Source: Verticillium longisporum
Taxonomy: Eukaryota; Ascomycota; Sordariomycetes; Glomerellales; Plectosphaerellaceae
Length of the DNA: 64,000 bases
Reading direction: 5' to 3'
NCBI GenBank assembly: GCA_019188255.1
Contig: JAETXT010000005.1
Location: 3,534,001 to 3,598,000, forward strand
The notes beneath the pieces are model-generated. The model was not told where the DNA came from and did not search any database. It saw only the letters and a list, made by a program, of their open reading frames with translations. Numbering within the stretch: the first letter of the stretch is position 1; every line of letters starts with the position of its first letter. Positions 10,901 to 22,127 of this stretch are shown in pieces. The translations under genes were made by a program, and so were the position numbers.

Positions 10901-11784
10901 AGCCATTCCGGGGTCAGTCAGCCAGAGGACGACTGTTGAGCATTGTGGCGTCGACTTCAGGACCTATTGCTCCGAGCTGAAGTGCTATGTCGAGGAGCTG
11001 CTGCTGGCAATTCGAGGGCTGATGGCATGACTGGCAGCAATCTTGGTCGCGGTATAATACTAATTGCGTCGGGACCAGACGGGGTCTCTTGCTGGCTAGT
11101 TTTCACCGACGAGCAGAAGCAATGAAGAGGCGACTGTTCCACTTTCAGCTCGTCTAGCCAAAAAGGTGATAAGCGCGGTTGTTGATTTCTCCTCGAGACG
11201 ATGTTGAGGAATGTTGGAGGAAAGTTGTGGGGGTTCGTCAAGGCGAAGACAGCTTGCTGCTTGGCCCAAATCCGAGAGAGCGTCGTGGTTGTCTTGGCGA
11301 AAGGAGAAGCAAGATGGGTGTTCAGGCAGCATCGAGAGGGCGGGTTTGGACTATGGAAAGGCGATGCGAGGCACGTGGTTGTCTTGGAGGTGAGACGGCG
11401 GACGACTGGAGACAAGATACCGCCTCACGCCTGGTAAAGTAATCATAGGGCCAGAGTCGGTGAGTTAGGACGGGATATGACAGTGAGACAGGCAATTCAT
11501 GGCGCGATGGCGCGTTCCCTGTGTGAGGAGTCTGGCGCAACAGAGCACTGGGAGCCAGTCGGTGAAATGGAGAAGAAACCATTGCCCGTGCTCTGCGCAA
11601 TGGATATGACGCTCGAACTGATCACCAAGGGTTGTAATGATATTAAGTTTCTCCCTTTTTCTTTTCCTAACCCGGTCGGAGGTTCCTTGGAGATGAAGAT
11701 GGAAGACGGTGTTGGAAGCTGGCAAAACGATCGACCTAGAGGTTTCTCACATCAAGGATTCAGAGGTGACATGTCAGCTGCATA
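7963..11784. other. Gene-poor tract, part 1
   Basis: No supportable gene. Base composition is more even than in the flanking coding DNA, with an AT-rich patch near 9310-9390. ORFs reach about 165 codons but lack GC3 bias, recognisable motifs and plausible splice partners. I looked for box A/box B tRNA signatures and for terminal repeats and saw none. Confidence 0.5.
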
Positions 11785-11823
11785 AGGTACCTAGATACCT
11801 GCCTAGGCAGGCAGGTGAGGTAG
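11785..11823. repeat. TACCTAG palindromic repeat cluster
   Basis: Contains GGTACCTAGATACCTGCCTA followed by GGCAGGCAGGTGAGGTAG, a near-palindrome of the same family as 2199-2240, with a TGC trinucleotide run a few bases downstream. Confidence 0.75.
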
Positions 11824-11833
11824 ATTGAATGCC

Positions 11834-11835
<2 letters not shown>

Positions 11836-11865
<30 letters not shown>
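11836..11865. repeat. (TGC)10 microsatellite
   Basis: Ten perfect TGC (CTG/CAG) units outside any gene I can support. Confidence 0.95.
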
Positions 11866-11866
<1 letters not shown>

Positions 11867-12142
11867 AGTGGTGTTGTCTTGTGATGCAGCATCAAGACAT
11901 AGGCCTTCCTTTTGGTGTGACGGTGCTCTGTCGTAGTTGCTTCGGGTCCGTAGATCGGTTGCGTGGCGTCAGTGGGTGACTTTCTTGCTGCATTTGCAGG
12001 TGCCAGAGGTATTCCGCCGAGTGTACCATGTCGCTCTTGCTCCCCTCGATGCCAGATTTTGCATTCGCCATCATGAGGTCAGGCCAGAGACGGAGTGCCT
12101 TCACCTGCTGCTTCTGATCGCAATCTTAGGCACGTCTTTCAC

Positions 12143-12181
12143 GTAGGTACCTTAGCTTAAGGTAGGTGTACCTTAGGTAAG
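12143..12181. repeat. TAGGTACCTTA / TACCTTAGGTA palindromic repeat
   Basis: GTAGGTACCTTAGCTTAAGG followed by TAGGTGTACCTTAGGTAAG, with two nested inverted repeats able to form a short hairpin. Confidence 0.75.
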
Positions 12182-12341
12182 TGAGTATTGACATAGGAGG
12201 CAAGGAAGGAGGCGGGCGGTGCAAAGAGGAAGGAGCTACAGGTGGAGCCTAACACCAATGTAGCTGCCCTTCTCGCCCACACTCGAGCTACCTTCCCTCC
12301 TTCCCCTCATCCTTCGCCCCCCTCCCAGTCTATGGTAAGGC

Positions 12342-12360
12342 AAGGTACCTAGGTAGGTAT
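12342..12360. repeat. GGTACCTAGGTAGGTA repeat
   Basis: A further copy of the palindromic spacer motif, 160 bases from the previous cluster. Confidence 0.75.
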
Positions 12361-15300
12361 GGTACGCGGGCACCTTTGGCCCTCGCACCCTGCCATGCCT
12401 GCCGTGACAGCTTTCAACCTTTACGTTGCCCATTCTTCGGATGTTTTCTAATCTCACTTTTCCTTTTCCCAGAGCCAGTTCCTTGGATCCCAGACACGAA
12501 AGATGGAGCGACCCTCGCATCCTCGCATCCTCGTCACCCAACCCCGAGGTCGCTCAAGCTCTGCCAGGCCAAGCACAGGGGACCAACAGTGTCTGATGCA
12601 CCTGGCCGGGGCTGACGGACGCCAATCCCGAGCACTAGCAGGCCCTCCAACACCATTGACGACGATCCTCACTGCTTCTTCAGACCCTGACCCTTTCTCG
12701 AAGCCAGACATGCAGTCCTGAACAAGGCGTCGACACTGAACGGCGGAACGTCGGATTCATCACTCTGGATGCACGGGATAGCCCCACCTCTCACCGCTTG
12801 ATGGCGATGCGCAACTTCCCCTGTAATCAATCGGAAGTTGGGTGTCCTGGCGCTCCGAACCGACTATCTGTCGTTCCTTGTGGAGCCCTGCATTTTCTGG
12901 TCCCAAATGATGCCTATCATGAAGATTCAGCTTGGGCCCCATTCGCCCAGCCTCCAGTCGGGTCTAGATTGATGTCTCGAGATAGATGAGTCTCATGGCC
13001 AAACTCTGTTTTCTGACGATGCTCCCCAGCCTCCCAGTCAGAACAGCCTCGCGACTGTCTACGTCCCGGGCCGACGACCAGGCTGCCAGCACCACGGAGC
13101 GGCACGAGCACGCATGCTGATGAGATGTGAGCTGGGTCGAGGCGAGGTCTCTCTCCATTCAGGTTGCATGTCGCATGTCGCATGCCAGGGCACGTACCCA
13201 TGCCCATACGAACAGTCATTGTCGTGCCGGACCCCGATTTTCCGTGCTTCTCACAACGCATTGCAGCTGACTTACCTACCCTAGAACAGACTCGAGACGG
13301 ATCCATTCCTGTGTCTACGGTTTTCGCACTTGCTGAACGGACACACTGTGGCATACTCCATTATCCCAAAGCTTTGCAGCATCCGACGGCAATGAGCTGC
13401 CCGTAGCCGCGAGGTATCGGCGTCTCAACGTCAAGGAGTGTGCTACCACGAGGGGCGAGGGCCCAGTTCTCCAGCCGAGCCACGGCATTAAAGCACGCGA
13501 ACGAGCTGAGCAACCGACGTGGATCGGCACTTGGAAGCGCCGTTTGCCCTATGCATGTTTTGAATTACTTATTCATTTGCGCTCTGGAGTTGACATGACA
13601 AGCCCTCAAGTCCTGAGGAGCCGAGCTAGTGGTGCCAGACCTGGCTAGCTGCAACGCCGTCCGATATTGTCCATTAGGCTGAATCAAGAAGTGTTTGATT
13701 TTCAGGAGGGCTTCGCCGCTGGCGCTCGCTGGTTGTTGCCCCAGGCATAGGTGGATGTGGGGGCCCTAATCAAGAGGCAGGTCCTCCCGCAAGTCAACGG
13801 ATCCTAGCTGCACATCAGCCCTGATCGACAACTGGCGCGGCATCAAGGGTGCCCACATACCATCTCCAGCGCGTGGCCAGATCAGAGTTCGTCCTATCTC
13901 GACTTCCATCTGGTCCTGCAGCCTCTTCGTGCACCCTTCCAGACACTGGCACGAGGAGCATCACCTTCCCGCTCCGGTCGTGTAGATCATACAACGCTCC
14001 ATCATTTTGGACGAGGCATCTTGACGACTAAAATGGCCGCGGAGAAGATGACGTTAGTGGTCTGAAAGTTGTACCGACTGAAACGACAAGCTGACACTAC
14101 GAGCTGACCTCCTTCCTTGCCACTTTCTTGAGCATAAGGCATGGTCCCATCAAGTACGAGCCGACTGTGAATTGCTGATTGCCCTTCGGGTCGCCACACA
14201 ACTTCTCGGCACAATGACGGCTTGTAGTCTTCCTGCTTCTGCCCACGTTAGTTACCCCGAGGCTTGGCTGGCACGCCCTATATGATGGTGCGAACCGTTG
14301 AAAACCTCTGAGACTTGCTGGTTCGCTACTGCCGGCCGGAGGGTTCTGAATATGAACTACGGCTGTGGAGATTGGCTGGGTTTCGATTGCAGCGGCAGCC
14401 AAATCTGATCATATGGACCTCCCCTCCCACCACACTATTTCGAGCCCCGTTTTCCTGCGTCCTTAGAGTCAGGCACCACTCTGCAGATGTATGGCTACTG
14501 CATCGAGATCCCCTCTCGCTTTAACATGTATGAGGCACCAGTTTAGGCACAGCTAGGCCGAGGGACACTTCAGTTCCCAGATCCGATGTGGTGGATGATC
14601 ATGCTCTCGAAAACCAAGGCAGTGATAGTCACCGAATATGACTCTTGATCCCGGTCATGGGAAGGGTGCCAAGAGACGACACCGGCAGAGTCCGGACTCG
14701 GTTACTCCCTGACCTGACAGGTTTCGGCATGGGACGAGGGGCAGATTTGCGTTGGCGCGAATCCATGGTACGTGCCCCTAGCCAATTCACCACCACCACG
14801 TCGTGCCTTTGGGCGCAGTTACATACTAGCTCAACCAACAACAAATATACCTCGCCTCTCATCAACGACGATACTTTTAAGATCTGAGCACGATAATCGC
14901 TGTGCGCGCAAGCGAGAACAGCCGATGCTTGCCGCCTTGACGCATCGCAGATTCTCAGGCCTCAGAGCGCGCCCCTGCAGCTTGCCTCCACACAGAGCGC
15001 ATGCTCCGGACCCGGGTCCCCCTCTCTATAGACTTTCTTGAGCTGCATCACCCCGTCAGGGATGTACCGACTGTAGTTTAGCAAGTCGTCATCTAGCCAG
15101 TCTTCTCGATCTTTCCCGGGATGGCTGGCCCACCCCTTATGGGATCCCTGTCACCAAGTTCGATGGGAAAGGGTTCGGATGCGAAATCAACATGGCATGT
15201 CTGTTTCTGATCAATCGTGAATGAGCCATGGGGAGAGGAATGGGATCAGGGGGATATGAGCAGAGCATGCTAACCATGGTACAATGTCTTGCGTATGAGA

Positions 15301-17000
15301 CGACACAACACCTCCCCTCCCCCCCGCCCAAGCGCGACCATTGGCGGTACCGTCATGGTCCGGCCGTAGCTGAAGGGGCGTGTGGGAGGTTTTTCTGCTC
15401 AGCTGTATTCTGTGGCAATCGTCTGCAACGCCAAAGATCTATCTGGCTTGCCATCAGGCCCAGTTTACCCATCGACGAGTAGATAGTTTGGGGCACGATC
15501 CAACGACAAGGCATTTCGAGGCATGTCAAACAGAAGCCATCGAAGCAGTTCCATACAGCGATCCGAGGAAGCGCCTTCGCCCATGGAGTTTCAGCCTCTG
15601 ACCAAAGCCCAAATAAGAGAGACCACCCTTTCTTTTCCCTGTTGTCCATGCCTCTCATTGCATAGTTACCGCAAAGTTCTTCAAGGTCCATTTTTATCTT
15701 GCTTCTTATTCCTGCCCCCCTGTTAGCCACCCCCTTCATCGGACAACTGGCTGTGCCAGCTCATAACCCTTCCACATGTCTTCCCCTCTGAGGATCCCTG
15801 AAGTATAGGACCGATCCCTTTGTGGAGGGGCGGCTACTTTCCAACCTGGTTACCACGACCGGCACCATCCGTTGCAAGCTCTCCAACGACCTCGGAACCC
15901 TTGTTCCTTTGACGCTCACCAGTCTCCTTACGGCTCGACCGACTGATTTTCAGCGTAAGATATTCCGCTTCGCAGATACTCTCTACCTCATGCTGGGATT
16001 CAAGCGTGGCGCTCTCTTCTTGTCAAACCAGGTTTGCCTCCACCGCGGCTCCAGATTGCCTCAGAGCTAGTGCGTGATCCTGGCCCAGTACTCATACCTC
16101 GGAAAACGCACAAGGCCCTACCCTTGATAGGCCTACCACCGGACGACAGAGGCAACATCGAAAGAGCCATTGTGAGCCGACGACCAGCAGCTTCAAGCCG
16201 TCGCATTAACGGGAGAGTGCTTGGGGCCAGTAAGACTTCGAGAGTCAATCAACCATCCGATCTGACGAGCGGTTCACGCTACGAAGCCCAGGCCGCCCGT
16301 GTGGGATAACCTGCTGTCATTTCGCCTGCCAACCTACCAGCAAAGCACCCAGCTGGACACTTCCTAGGTCAAAGCGTGACGCAACCGTGAGACGGCCCTA
16401 CGCCGACGCCGCCGCCGCCTCATCGCCAATCGCCCTTAGGATTGTCTTCCGCACCAGACCGAGGGATCCCGCTTCGGCTCGGTCAGTTCGAAGAAAGGGG
16501 TACAGAGTTCGAGCCTGGCGAAGCGACTCACCTTGTGCTAGGCACTGATGGAAGAAGACAGTTACAGATCAAGTGTCCTTGGGTAAAGCTCCCTCTCCCA
16601 ACCATTTTTTTTTGTCAAGGAAGTGAGAAACAAGGAGGATCGGCATTGCTTTCAAAGACACAACCACGGCCATATCGCTTGGATATCTCGTCATTCCGGA
16701 ATAAGGTACACTCGCGCTGTGCTTTCCACATAGCGCACGAATCTACGGAACGAAGGCAAATCTTAGGTCGCAACACAGAATATCAAAGCCTGAAGATAGA
16801 GCTATCATCCTCTGCCATTGTCTCCCAAAAGACATGCCAGTAGCTGCATCGAGCCCTCGAAGTTATCAGACACCCTAGGTAAGCCAACAACTGCTGCCAG
16901 GGCCGAACACTATCGGCGGCTGGCTCCTGTACCTGCACATTGTCGCACGACTCTGCCTCGACCTTGACCTTGGTCAAGTAAACACGGGCCGTCAAGCGGC

Positions 17001-18046
17001 GGTACCCCAGATCACCCCCAGATCACCCACCCATTGTTTATCTTTAGGGAATTTCCACACCCTTCAGCGTGTATCTTCCACTTTTTACCAAATCTTTGCC
17101 CTCTTTCCCCGATTACTTCATCCCTTGCTCACCGCACGATAAGTCTCGGGCAGTATTTGACAGTAGAGTGCTGTTCTGGGGTCTTGAAGTAGCCAGAAGG
17201 AACAAGACTGATCGTAAGATAGGATACCAGCAAGCGTCGCAAGCTCGAGAATCCGTCTCCGCTCTCCGCTCAAACCCGCAAACGAGCCATACCCGTCATC
17301 AAACGCCGTCTAGTTACCCAGCAAGGACACGATCATCTTTTTTTGTGAAGCCTTAAAGGCCATTGGGCCAGCAGGAACTTCCACTCTCTGCTTCTTCCTC
17401 TCGAGAGCCGAGCCAACCCCCCACCTCAGCACACATAAAGGGCTGCAAGCAAGGAAGAAGTGTCGAATCGACCAGGCGAAGATTGGCTCCAGACCCCCGC
17501 CACAGAAGACCTCCCAACTCTGGTACGCCTCTCATCCCAGGCGCTGCACCTGCAGAACTCCAGTGCTTTTTGCCCATTTCGATTGGTCCATCCTTCTACT
17601 CGCGCCTTGCCCTCCTGGTAGCTCCTCCTGCCTTTGGGCATACAGACTGTCCCAAGCATCCGACCGAGAGAGACCATAGCGTGTTCTTTTATCTCCCCAT
17701 CGAGGACCCAGTCTCTACTTTCGGAGACAGTCCGTTAATCAGTTTGTCTCGGCGCTTTCCGTCTTGCCGCCTGCTGTCTGGTCACTTGGCTGCGTACTGG
17801 TTTTCACAAGCGCTGTACCAATTATTCGACAGTCGGCTCATCAATCTCGACGGAACCCACCCTTGCCAACTCAGAACACACCACTTGCAGGCTTTCCCTC
17901 CCTGTGACATCTCTCTAGGCTTCCTCGTATCCCGACTCGGCTTTTCCAGAGCCAAAGATTTCACGCTGGCCCTCAACAAGAAGAAACACGCGGCACAATA
18001 CCCCAGCCCACCGCTATCGAGCAAAGATCACACAAGGCAAACCATC
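17001..18046. promoter_or_regulatory. Probable promoter and leader of the Zn(II)2Cys6 gene
   Basis: CT-rich sequence in front of the regulator start at 18047. From 17363 the coding frame stays open upstream of that start for 228 codons, but the encoded residues are rich in Pro, Ser, Arg and Leu without motif, as expected of a translated fungal leader. I treat it as 5' UTR. Confidence 0.5.
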
Positions 18047-19471
18047 ATGGCATACCAATACCCGCCTCCGCAAGTGTCTTCGCATGCTGCGCAGGCCAAC
18101 ATGCCACCCGTAGGATATGGCTCAGACTACCGAGAAGGACCACCGAGCAGCAATAGTGCTTCCATGGAAATTCGTTCAACTGACGGAGGAGTGCGCAAAG
18201 ACTCGTTTCCACTTGCCAGTCAAAGATTGAAGCATTCTACATCTACGCCTGACGTTAGGCCGCTGCAGAACAGCACGCCAGACGCGTCTCAGCTCGCTCT
18301 TGCTGCGGACAAGCGGAGGAACAAGCTGGGTTACCATCGAACCTCGGTGGCTTGTGGTGAGTTCCTTCCCATGATATCTTTGCGAGTTCTCAAGATGGCC
18401 CGAGGACTCACGTTGGCCAGGTCACTGTCGACGACGGAAGATCCGTTGTATCCCATCCACATCTGATGTCCAAGGCCGCTGCGTCAACTGTATTCGATTG
18501 AAGAAGGAATGCAGCTTCTTCCCCGTCGACCAGCAGCCGACCGCCGATACTAGGCCCAAAGCGCCGTCACGAGCGTCCACCAGCTCCAAGATGGATTCTG
18601 CGTCTCCCTCGCCCGCATTGGCTCCACGACACCCCCCTGAAGGATTATCTACGGGTCTGCAATACTCGCCATTAGATGTGCCTGGAGCACAGAATGTTGC
18701 ACCACAGTTGGGTATGAAGACTGCCGACGCTGAAGCTTATTCGTCGGAGTCGAAATGTAAGCAACGCCGCGTCCTCGTGAGCCGGTAACAATCGCTAACC
18801 TGAAGACACAAGTGCCATCGAGTGCTAGCTCTCGACATTTTGATATGGGTGGACCGCAAATGCAGAACTGGATGGCTGCTGAGGGCAGTCCCAATCCCGC
18901 CACAAGACCGCTTGACTCGAACGCGTCCTGGAGAGCCTACGCAGGCACCGATTCTCCCATTACACCGTCCTTCTCGCCATATACACCGAATGCACCAAAC
19001 CCGCCAGCAGGCTGGGCGTCAGCGTCAAACTCCGAACACGGCGTTCGGGAAGACATACCCTGGACGGCCTACGCTCCCGCTCCACCTCGAGCTGTGTCGT
19101 ATAGCAGCGAAAGTCACGTTTCCCCGCCGTACCAGTCGATACAGCAACAGGGACGGCCGTTTGAACGAACGGGACACAGTGTGCCTGCTGACATGTACCC
19201 TCAGTCTGTGCAGACCAACGTTACTGTTGCCGGAAGTGGTCCGGTTTCCACCATGACGCAAGGAAGCTCGGTTCCTGGTGGTGTTCTGCCATCAAACAAT
19301 TACGGGTCGTGGCAACAGCAGTATCAATTTTCGAGACCGTCAGGAGAAGGTTATGGAAATTGGGCGTACGGCGACCAAGGCTCGCACCCGTCTGTTCACC
19401 CAAGTGAACAGATACCAACATCCAACGACCACCCTGCGCAACCCGTCGGCATGTATTACTCGGGTCGGTAG
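18047..19471 (+). CDS. Zn(II)2Cys6 transcription factor
   Basis: Three exons, 18047-18356, 18421-18756 and 18813-19471, give 434 residues. The first splice reconstructs the binuclear zinc cluster: VACGHCRRRKIRC in front, then about ten residues, then CVNCIRLKKECSFFP. The spacing is C-x2-C-x6-C-x10-C-x2-C-x6-C, starting near residue 103, so the intron lies between the first two cysteines. About 100 Pro/Ser-rich residues precede the cluster, including ADKRRNKLGYHRTSV just before it. The C-terminal 300 residues are Ser/Pro/Tyr/Gln-rich and look like a disordered activation region. I see no fungal-specific middle homology domain, which is unusual, so this is a short-type C6 protein. It should bind DNA in the nucleus; its targets cannot be inferred. 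Start ATG 18047 lies in ACCATCATGG; the frame is open upstream to 17363. Confidence 0.88.
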
Positions 19472-20188
19472 GAAGACTGCGACTTCAGCATCACTGCCAC
19501 CACACCTGTCGACCCAAGTGTGATGCATGAGGAAAGGCAGAAATTGCGTGACAAGGGGTTCAACGTGGCCGACAATCGGGACCAAAGTCGGCGTCACTGT
19601 TGGTTCCCGCCAGGAAGGGACAGAATATACCCTTCGTTGAAACTTTGGACGCGCTGGTGTAAAGGCAGCGATTTGAAGTACACGCGAAAAACGACAAGAT
19701 CGGATGTGAATCGTTCATGCACGAAGACGCATCGGGCAACCGCAGCGTCGTGATGAAAAGAGTGTGCGCAGAGGCGAGCACTAAGCGAGTCAGGGGTCCA
19801 ACTCTGGTGCGGCAACGATAACGTTGACAGCATACAGACACCTTGCAGCGTAGAGGTTCATCTGGATAAGTTCTGGTTTGGGAAGAGGAGTACTGACGAA
19901 GGCAAGATATATGTTTTTGGCGGGCAGATGGTCTGCAAGACGCCTCAGGGCACTGGGAAACGTGGGTGAGGGAGGTGCCGTCGGTTTAAGGTTGAGGATG
20001 CAAGGGAGAGCCCTCGAAGAGGGGGTCTGTTCCCACTTGTTCGGGGGTTTCCAGACTTGGACATGAGCCGGTGAACAGGGAGGAAACAGCAATTGACGGC
20101 ATTCAACACGGACGGGACCTGGGCACAGACATGACGAACGGACAGCATTCACAAATGGGCACGACGAAATTTTTCGACCCCTGGCCAT

Positions 20189-20226
20189 GCAAGCAAGCAA
20201 GCAAGCAAGCAAGAAAGAAAGAAAGA
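20189..20226. repeat. (GCAA)n/(GAAA)n microsatellite
   Basis: About six GCAA units running into three to four GAAA units. Confidence 0.9.
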
Positions 20227-20751
20227 ACGATGAAGAGCATGAGTTGGGCGCTCAACAACTTGATAGAAACGTCAGAATGGGAGCTACCAGGAGCAAGCTG
20301 TTGGGGGGGCGACGATTCGATGGTCTTTTTCTCTCGTGGGCACTTTGATACGTGCGCCAGGGGGCCGGGAAGGTGGGACTTTGGGAGTATTTTGCTTGAT
20401 GCGTCTCTCCTGAGATACCCGTCCTGCGATTTTATGGTATGTATTCTTTACTTGGCTAAAAAGTGTTTATTATCATATGATCATTTCTTTGGTGCGCGAA
20501 CGGTTGATGGGGAACAGTAGGACACTTGTTTTTCCGTCCACGCAAATATAAAGGATTTGATGGAGGATGGGCCGCACGAAGGCGGCAAACAAATAGAAGG
20601 TTTTACATGAGAAGTTTCTACATTATCGTTTTTGGCTCAAACATTCTGTACTGCGCGCCGCGTGGCGCAACAACAGTCCAAGAAGGCGATATCCGTTTAC
20701 CACCGAAAACAATATAGAATTGGTGAGTCTCTCCCTTTCAGACAAACAAGC

Positions 20752-20778
20752 ATACACACACGCACGCACACACACACA
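20752..20778. repeat. (CA)n-type microsatellite
   Basis: Imperfect CACACA/CGCA run just beyond the DUF202 stop, probably in its 3' UTR. Confidence 0.85.
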
Positions 20779-20809
20779 ATGTATCCCCAGTGACCACCGA
20801 CCGCAGACC

Positions 20810-21373
20810 TTAGCTGACAAGCTGCCAGGTCAGAACAAGCAGGGTCGAGTAGGCGGCGAGGCTCAGGCCGGCGAGCAGGGCGACGCTGTTGCCCGAGGTG
20901 CGAAATCTTTTGGCGGGCGCCTCGTCGGCGTCGGCCGGGTCGCGGTCGCCGGCGGCGTCGATGTCGGGGCGGCAAGGAAGAACTGGCGGTTGCCCTCGTA
21001 GCGGCGGTAGATGGCGACGAGCATGACGGCGGCGCCGTAGACGGCAAAGAGGGCGCCGATGGCGTAGAACTCGGACGTGAAGATCTTGAGGATGATGAGG
21101 GCGAAGGAGAACTGGCCCAGGGCCGTGCGCATGTAGGCGCCCTCAAAGGTGCGCTGGGCTGCGCGGATCTCGACGAGTCTGCGCGCGCGGGGAGAAGTGG
21201 TTAGTTGGCATGGTCTGGGACCCGGAGGCCGACAGCAGCCGAGAGGGGACGCACTCATCGGAGGTGAGGACCACGGAGCGGGCGCGGTGGAGGCGGAGGT
21301 GGAGGTGATCTTCGGGGTTGGGCTGAGAAGCGTCAGCAGGTGTTCCAAGAGTTGCAAGTGAGGCTTCCTCCAT
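20810..21373 (-). CDS. DUF202-domain (YidH-like) membrane protein, interrupted by a frameshift
   Basis: Two exons on the minus strand, 21373-21255 and 21178-20810, with a 76-nt intron; 162 residues if one base is restored. The core matches DUF202: ELVEIRAAQRTFEGAYMRTA, then two close hydrophobic segments (ALGQFSFALIILKIF and AIGALFAVYGAAVMLVAIY), the acidic loop DIDAAGDRDPADADEAPAKR, and a third membrane segment (NSVALLAGLSLAAYSTLLVL) before the stop. Loop and third segment are one base out of frame with the first part. The break falls at the G4 run 20966-20969 (C4 in the coding sense), where a fifth C gives AAPDIDAAGD. Read literally, the protein would end at 20863 without TM3. The family is of unknown biochemical role. 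An in-frame upstream Met at 21526 exists, but 21373 is the likelier start. Confidence 0.78.
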
Positions 21374-22085
21374 GACGCTCTGCTTGACTACTCTCACAAG
21401 CGGACGGGGATCCAAGGCTGACAGGGACGTGGTTGAGAGTGGTCGTTTGTGAGACGTACTTGGAACATGATGGGCAGTCCTCAACCTTGGACTCAGATAA
21501 AGACGAGGATAAATAAACGTCTTCACGGCTCGTGCACAGGATGTCGATTTTACTATCGTGACATGTAGCGGCGGCCTCTCCGGATGATGAGGGCTGGATA
21601 TCGATCCTGGATGGATGCCCTTCTCAAAGTGGAAAGAGTCAACTTCGCTGGTAAGAGAAAGGTCAGGAGCAGACTCTCCCAGTCATCCAAAGATCTGCAC
21701 AAAGGTCTGCAGGACCTCATGTGTACATGGCATGAAGCTGGCTGGACGTCCAGTCGACGATGCTTGGCGAGATGTTGCAGGCGAGATGATGCAAGCGCGA
21801 GAGCTGGATGAGGTGCTCGGCAGACCAGTGGTCCAGCTGATTCGCTCATTGGACCATGAGCGACTTTGTTCTCCGCTTGATTTGAGTGGCTCGCGCTCCT
21901 CTTGACCCCGAGCGCTGGGACCAAGTCAAGTCACAAGACCCGTTGCCATTGCGCACGTGCTCTGGCGATTAGATACGAGTCCCTACGGCGCTCTTTTCTG
22001 GACTAAAATCTACAATTACCGAATCGGGCGACCGAGCATCACCAACGAGCTAACTCGCACTGCCAGTACGCGTACGTGCCTTGGG

Positions 22086-22127
22086 GAACCTGAACCTGCA
22101 CTGGCACCTGCACCTGAACCTGAACCA
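22086..22127. repeat. Hexamer repeat (CACCTG/GAACCT)
   Basis: About seven imperfect units alternating GAACCT and GCACCT/GGCACC. Confidence 0.8.

Larger units (their letters stand above)
11866..17000. other. Gene-poor tract, part 2
   Basis: Two further TACCTAG-type clusters (12143-12181, 12342-12360) and otherwise featureless sequence. ORFs at 12917-13354 and 16442-16843 have no recognisable composition or motif. No tRNA, rRNA or transposon signature was seen. Confidence 0.5.
19472..20809. other. Convergent intergenic region
   Basis: Holds the 3' ends of the zinc-cluster gene and the DUF202 gene, a (GCAA)n/(GAAA)n run at 20189-20226 and a CA-type microsatellite at 20752-20778. AT content rises near 20440-20720, as expected for 3' flanks. 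No gene seen. Confidence 0.55.
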
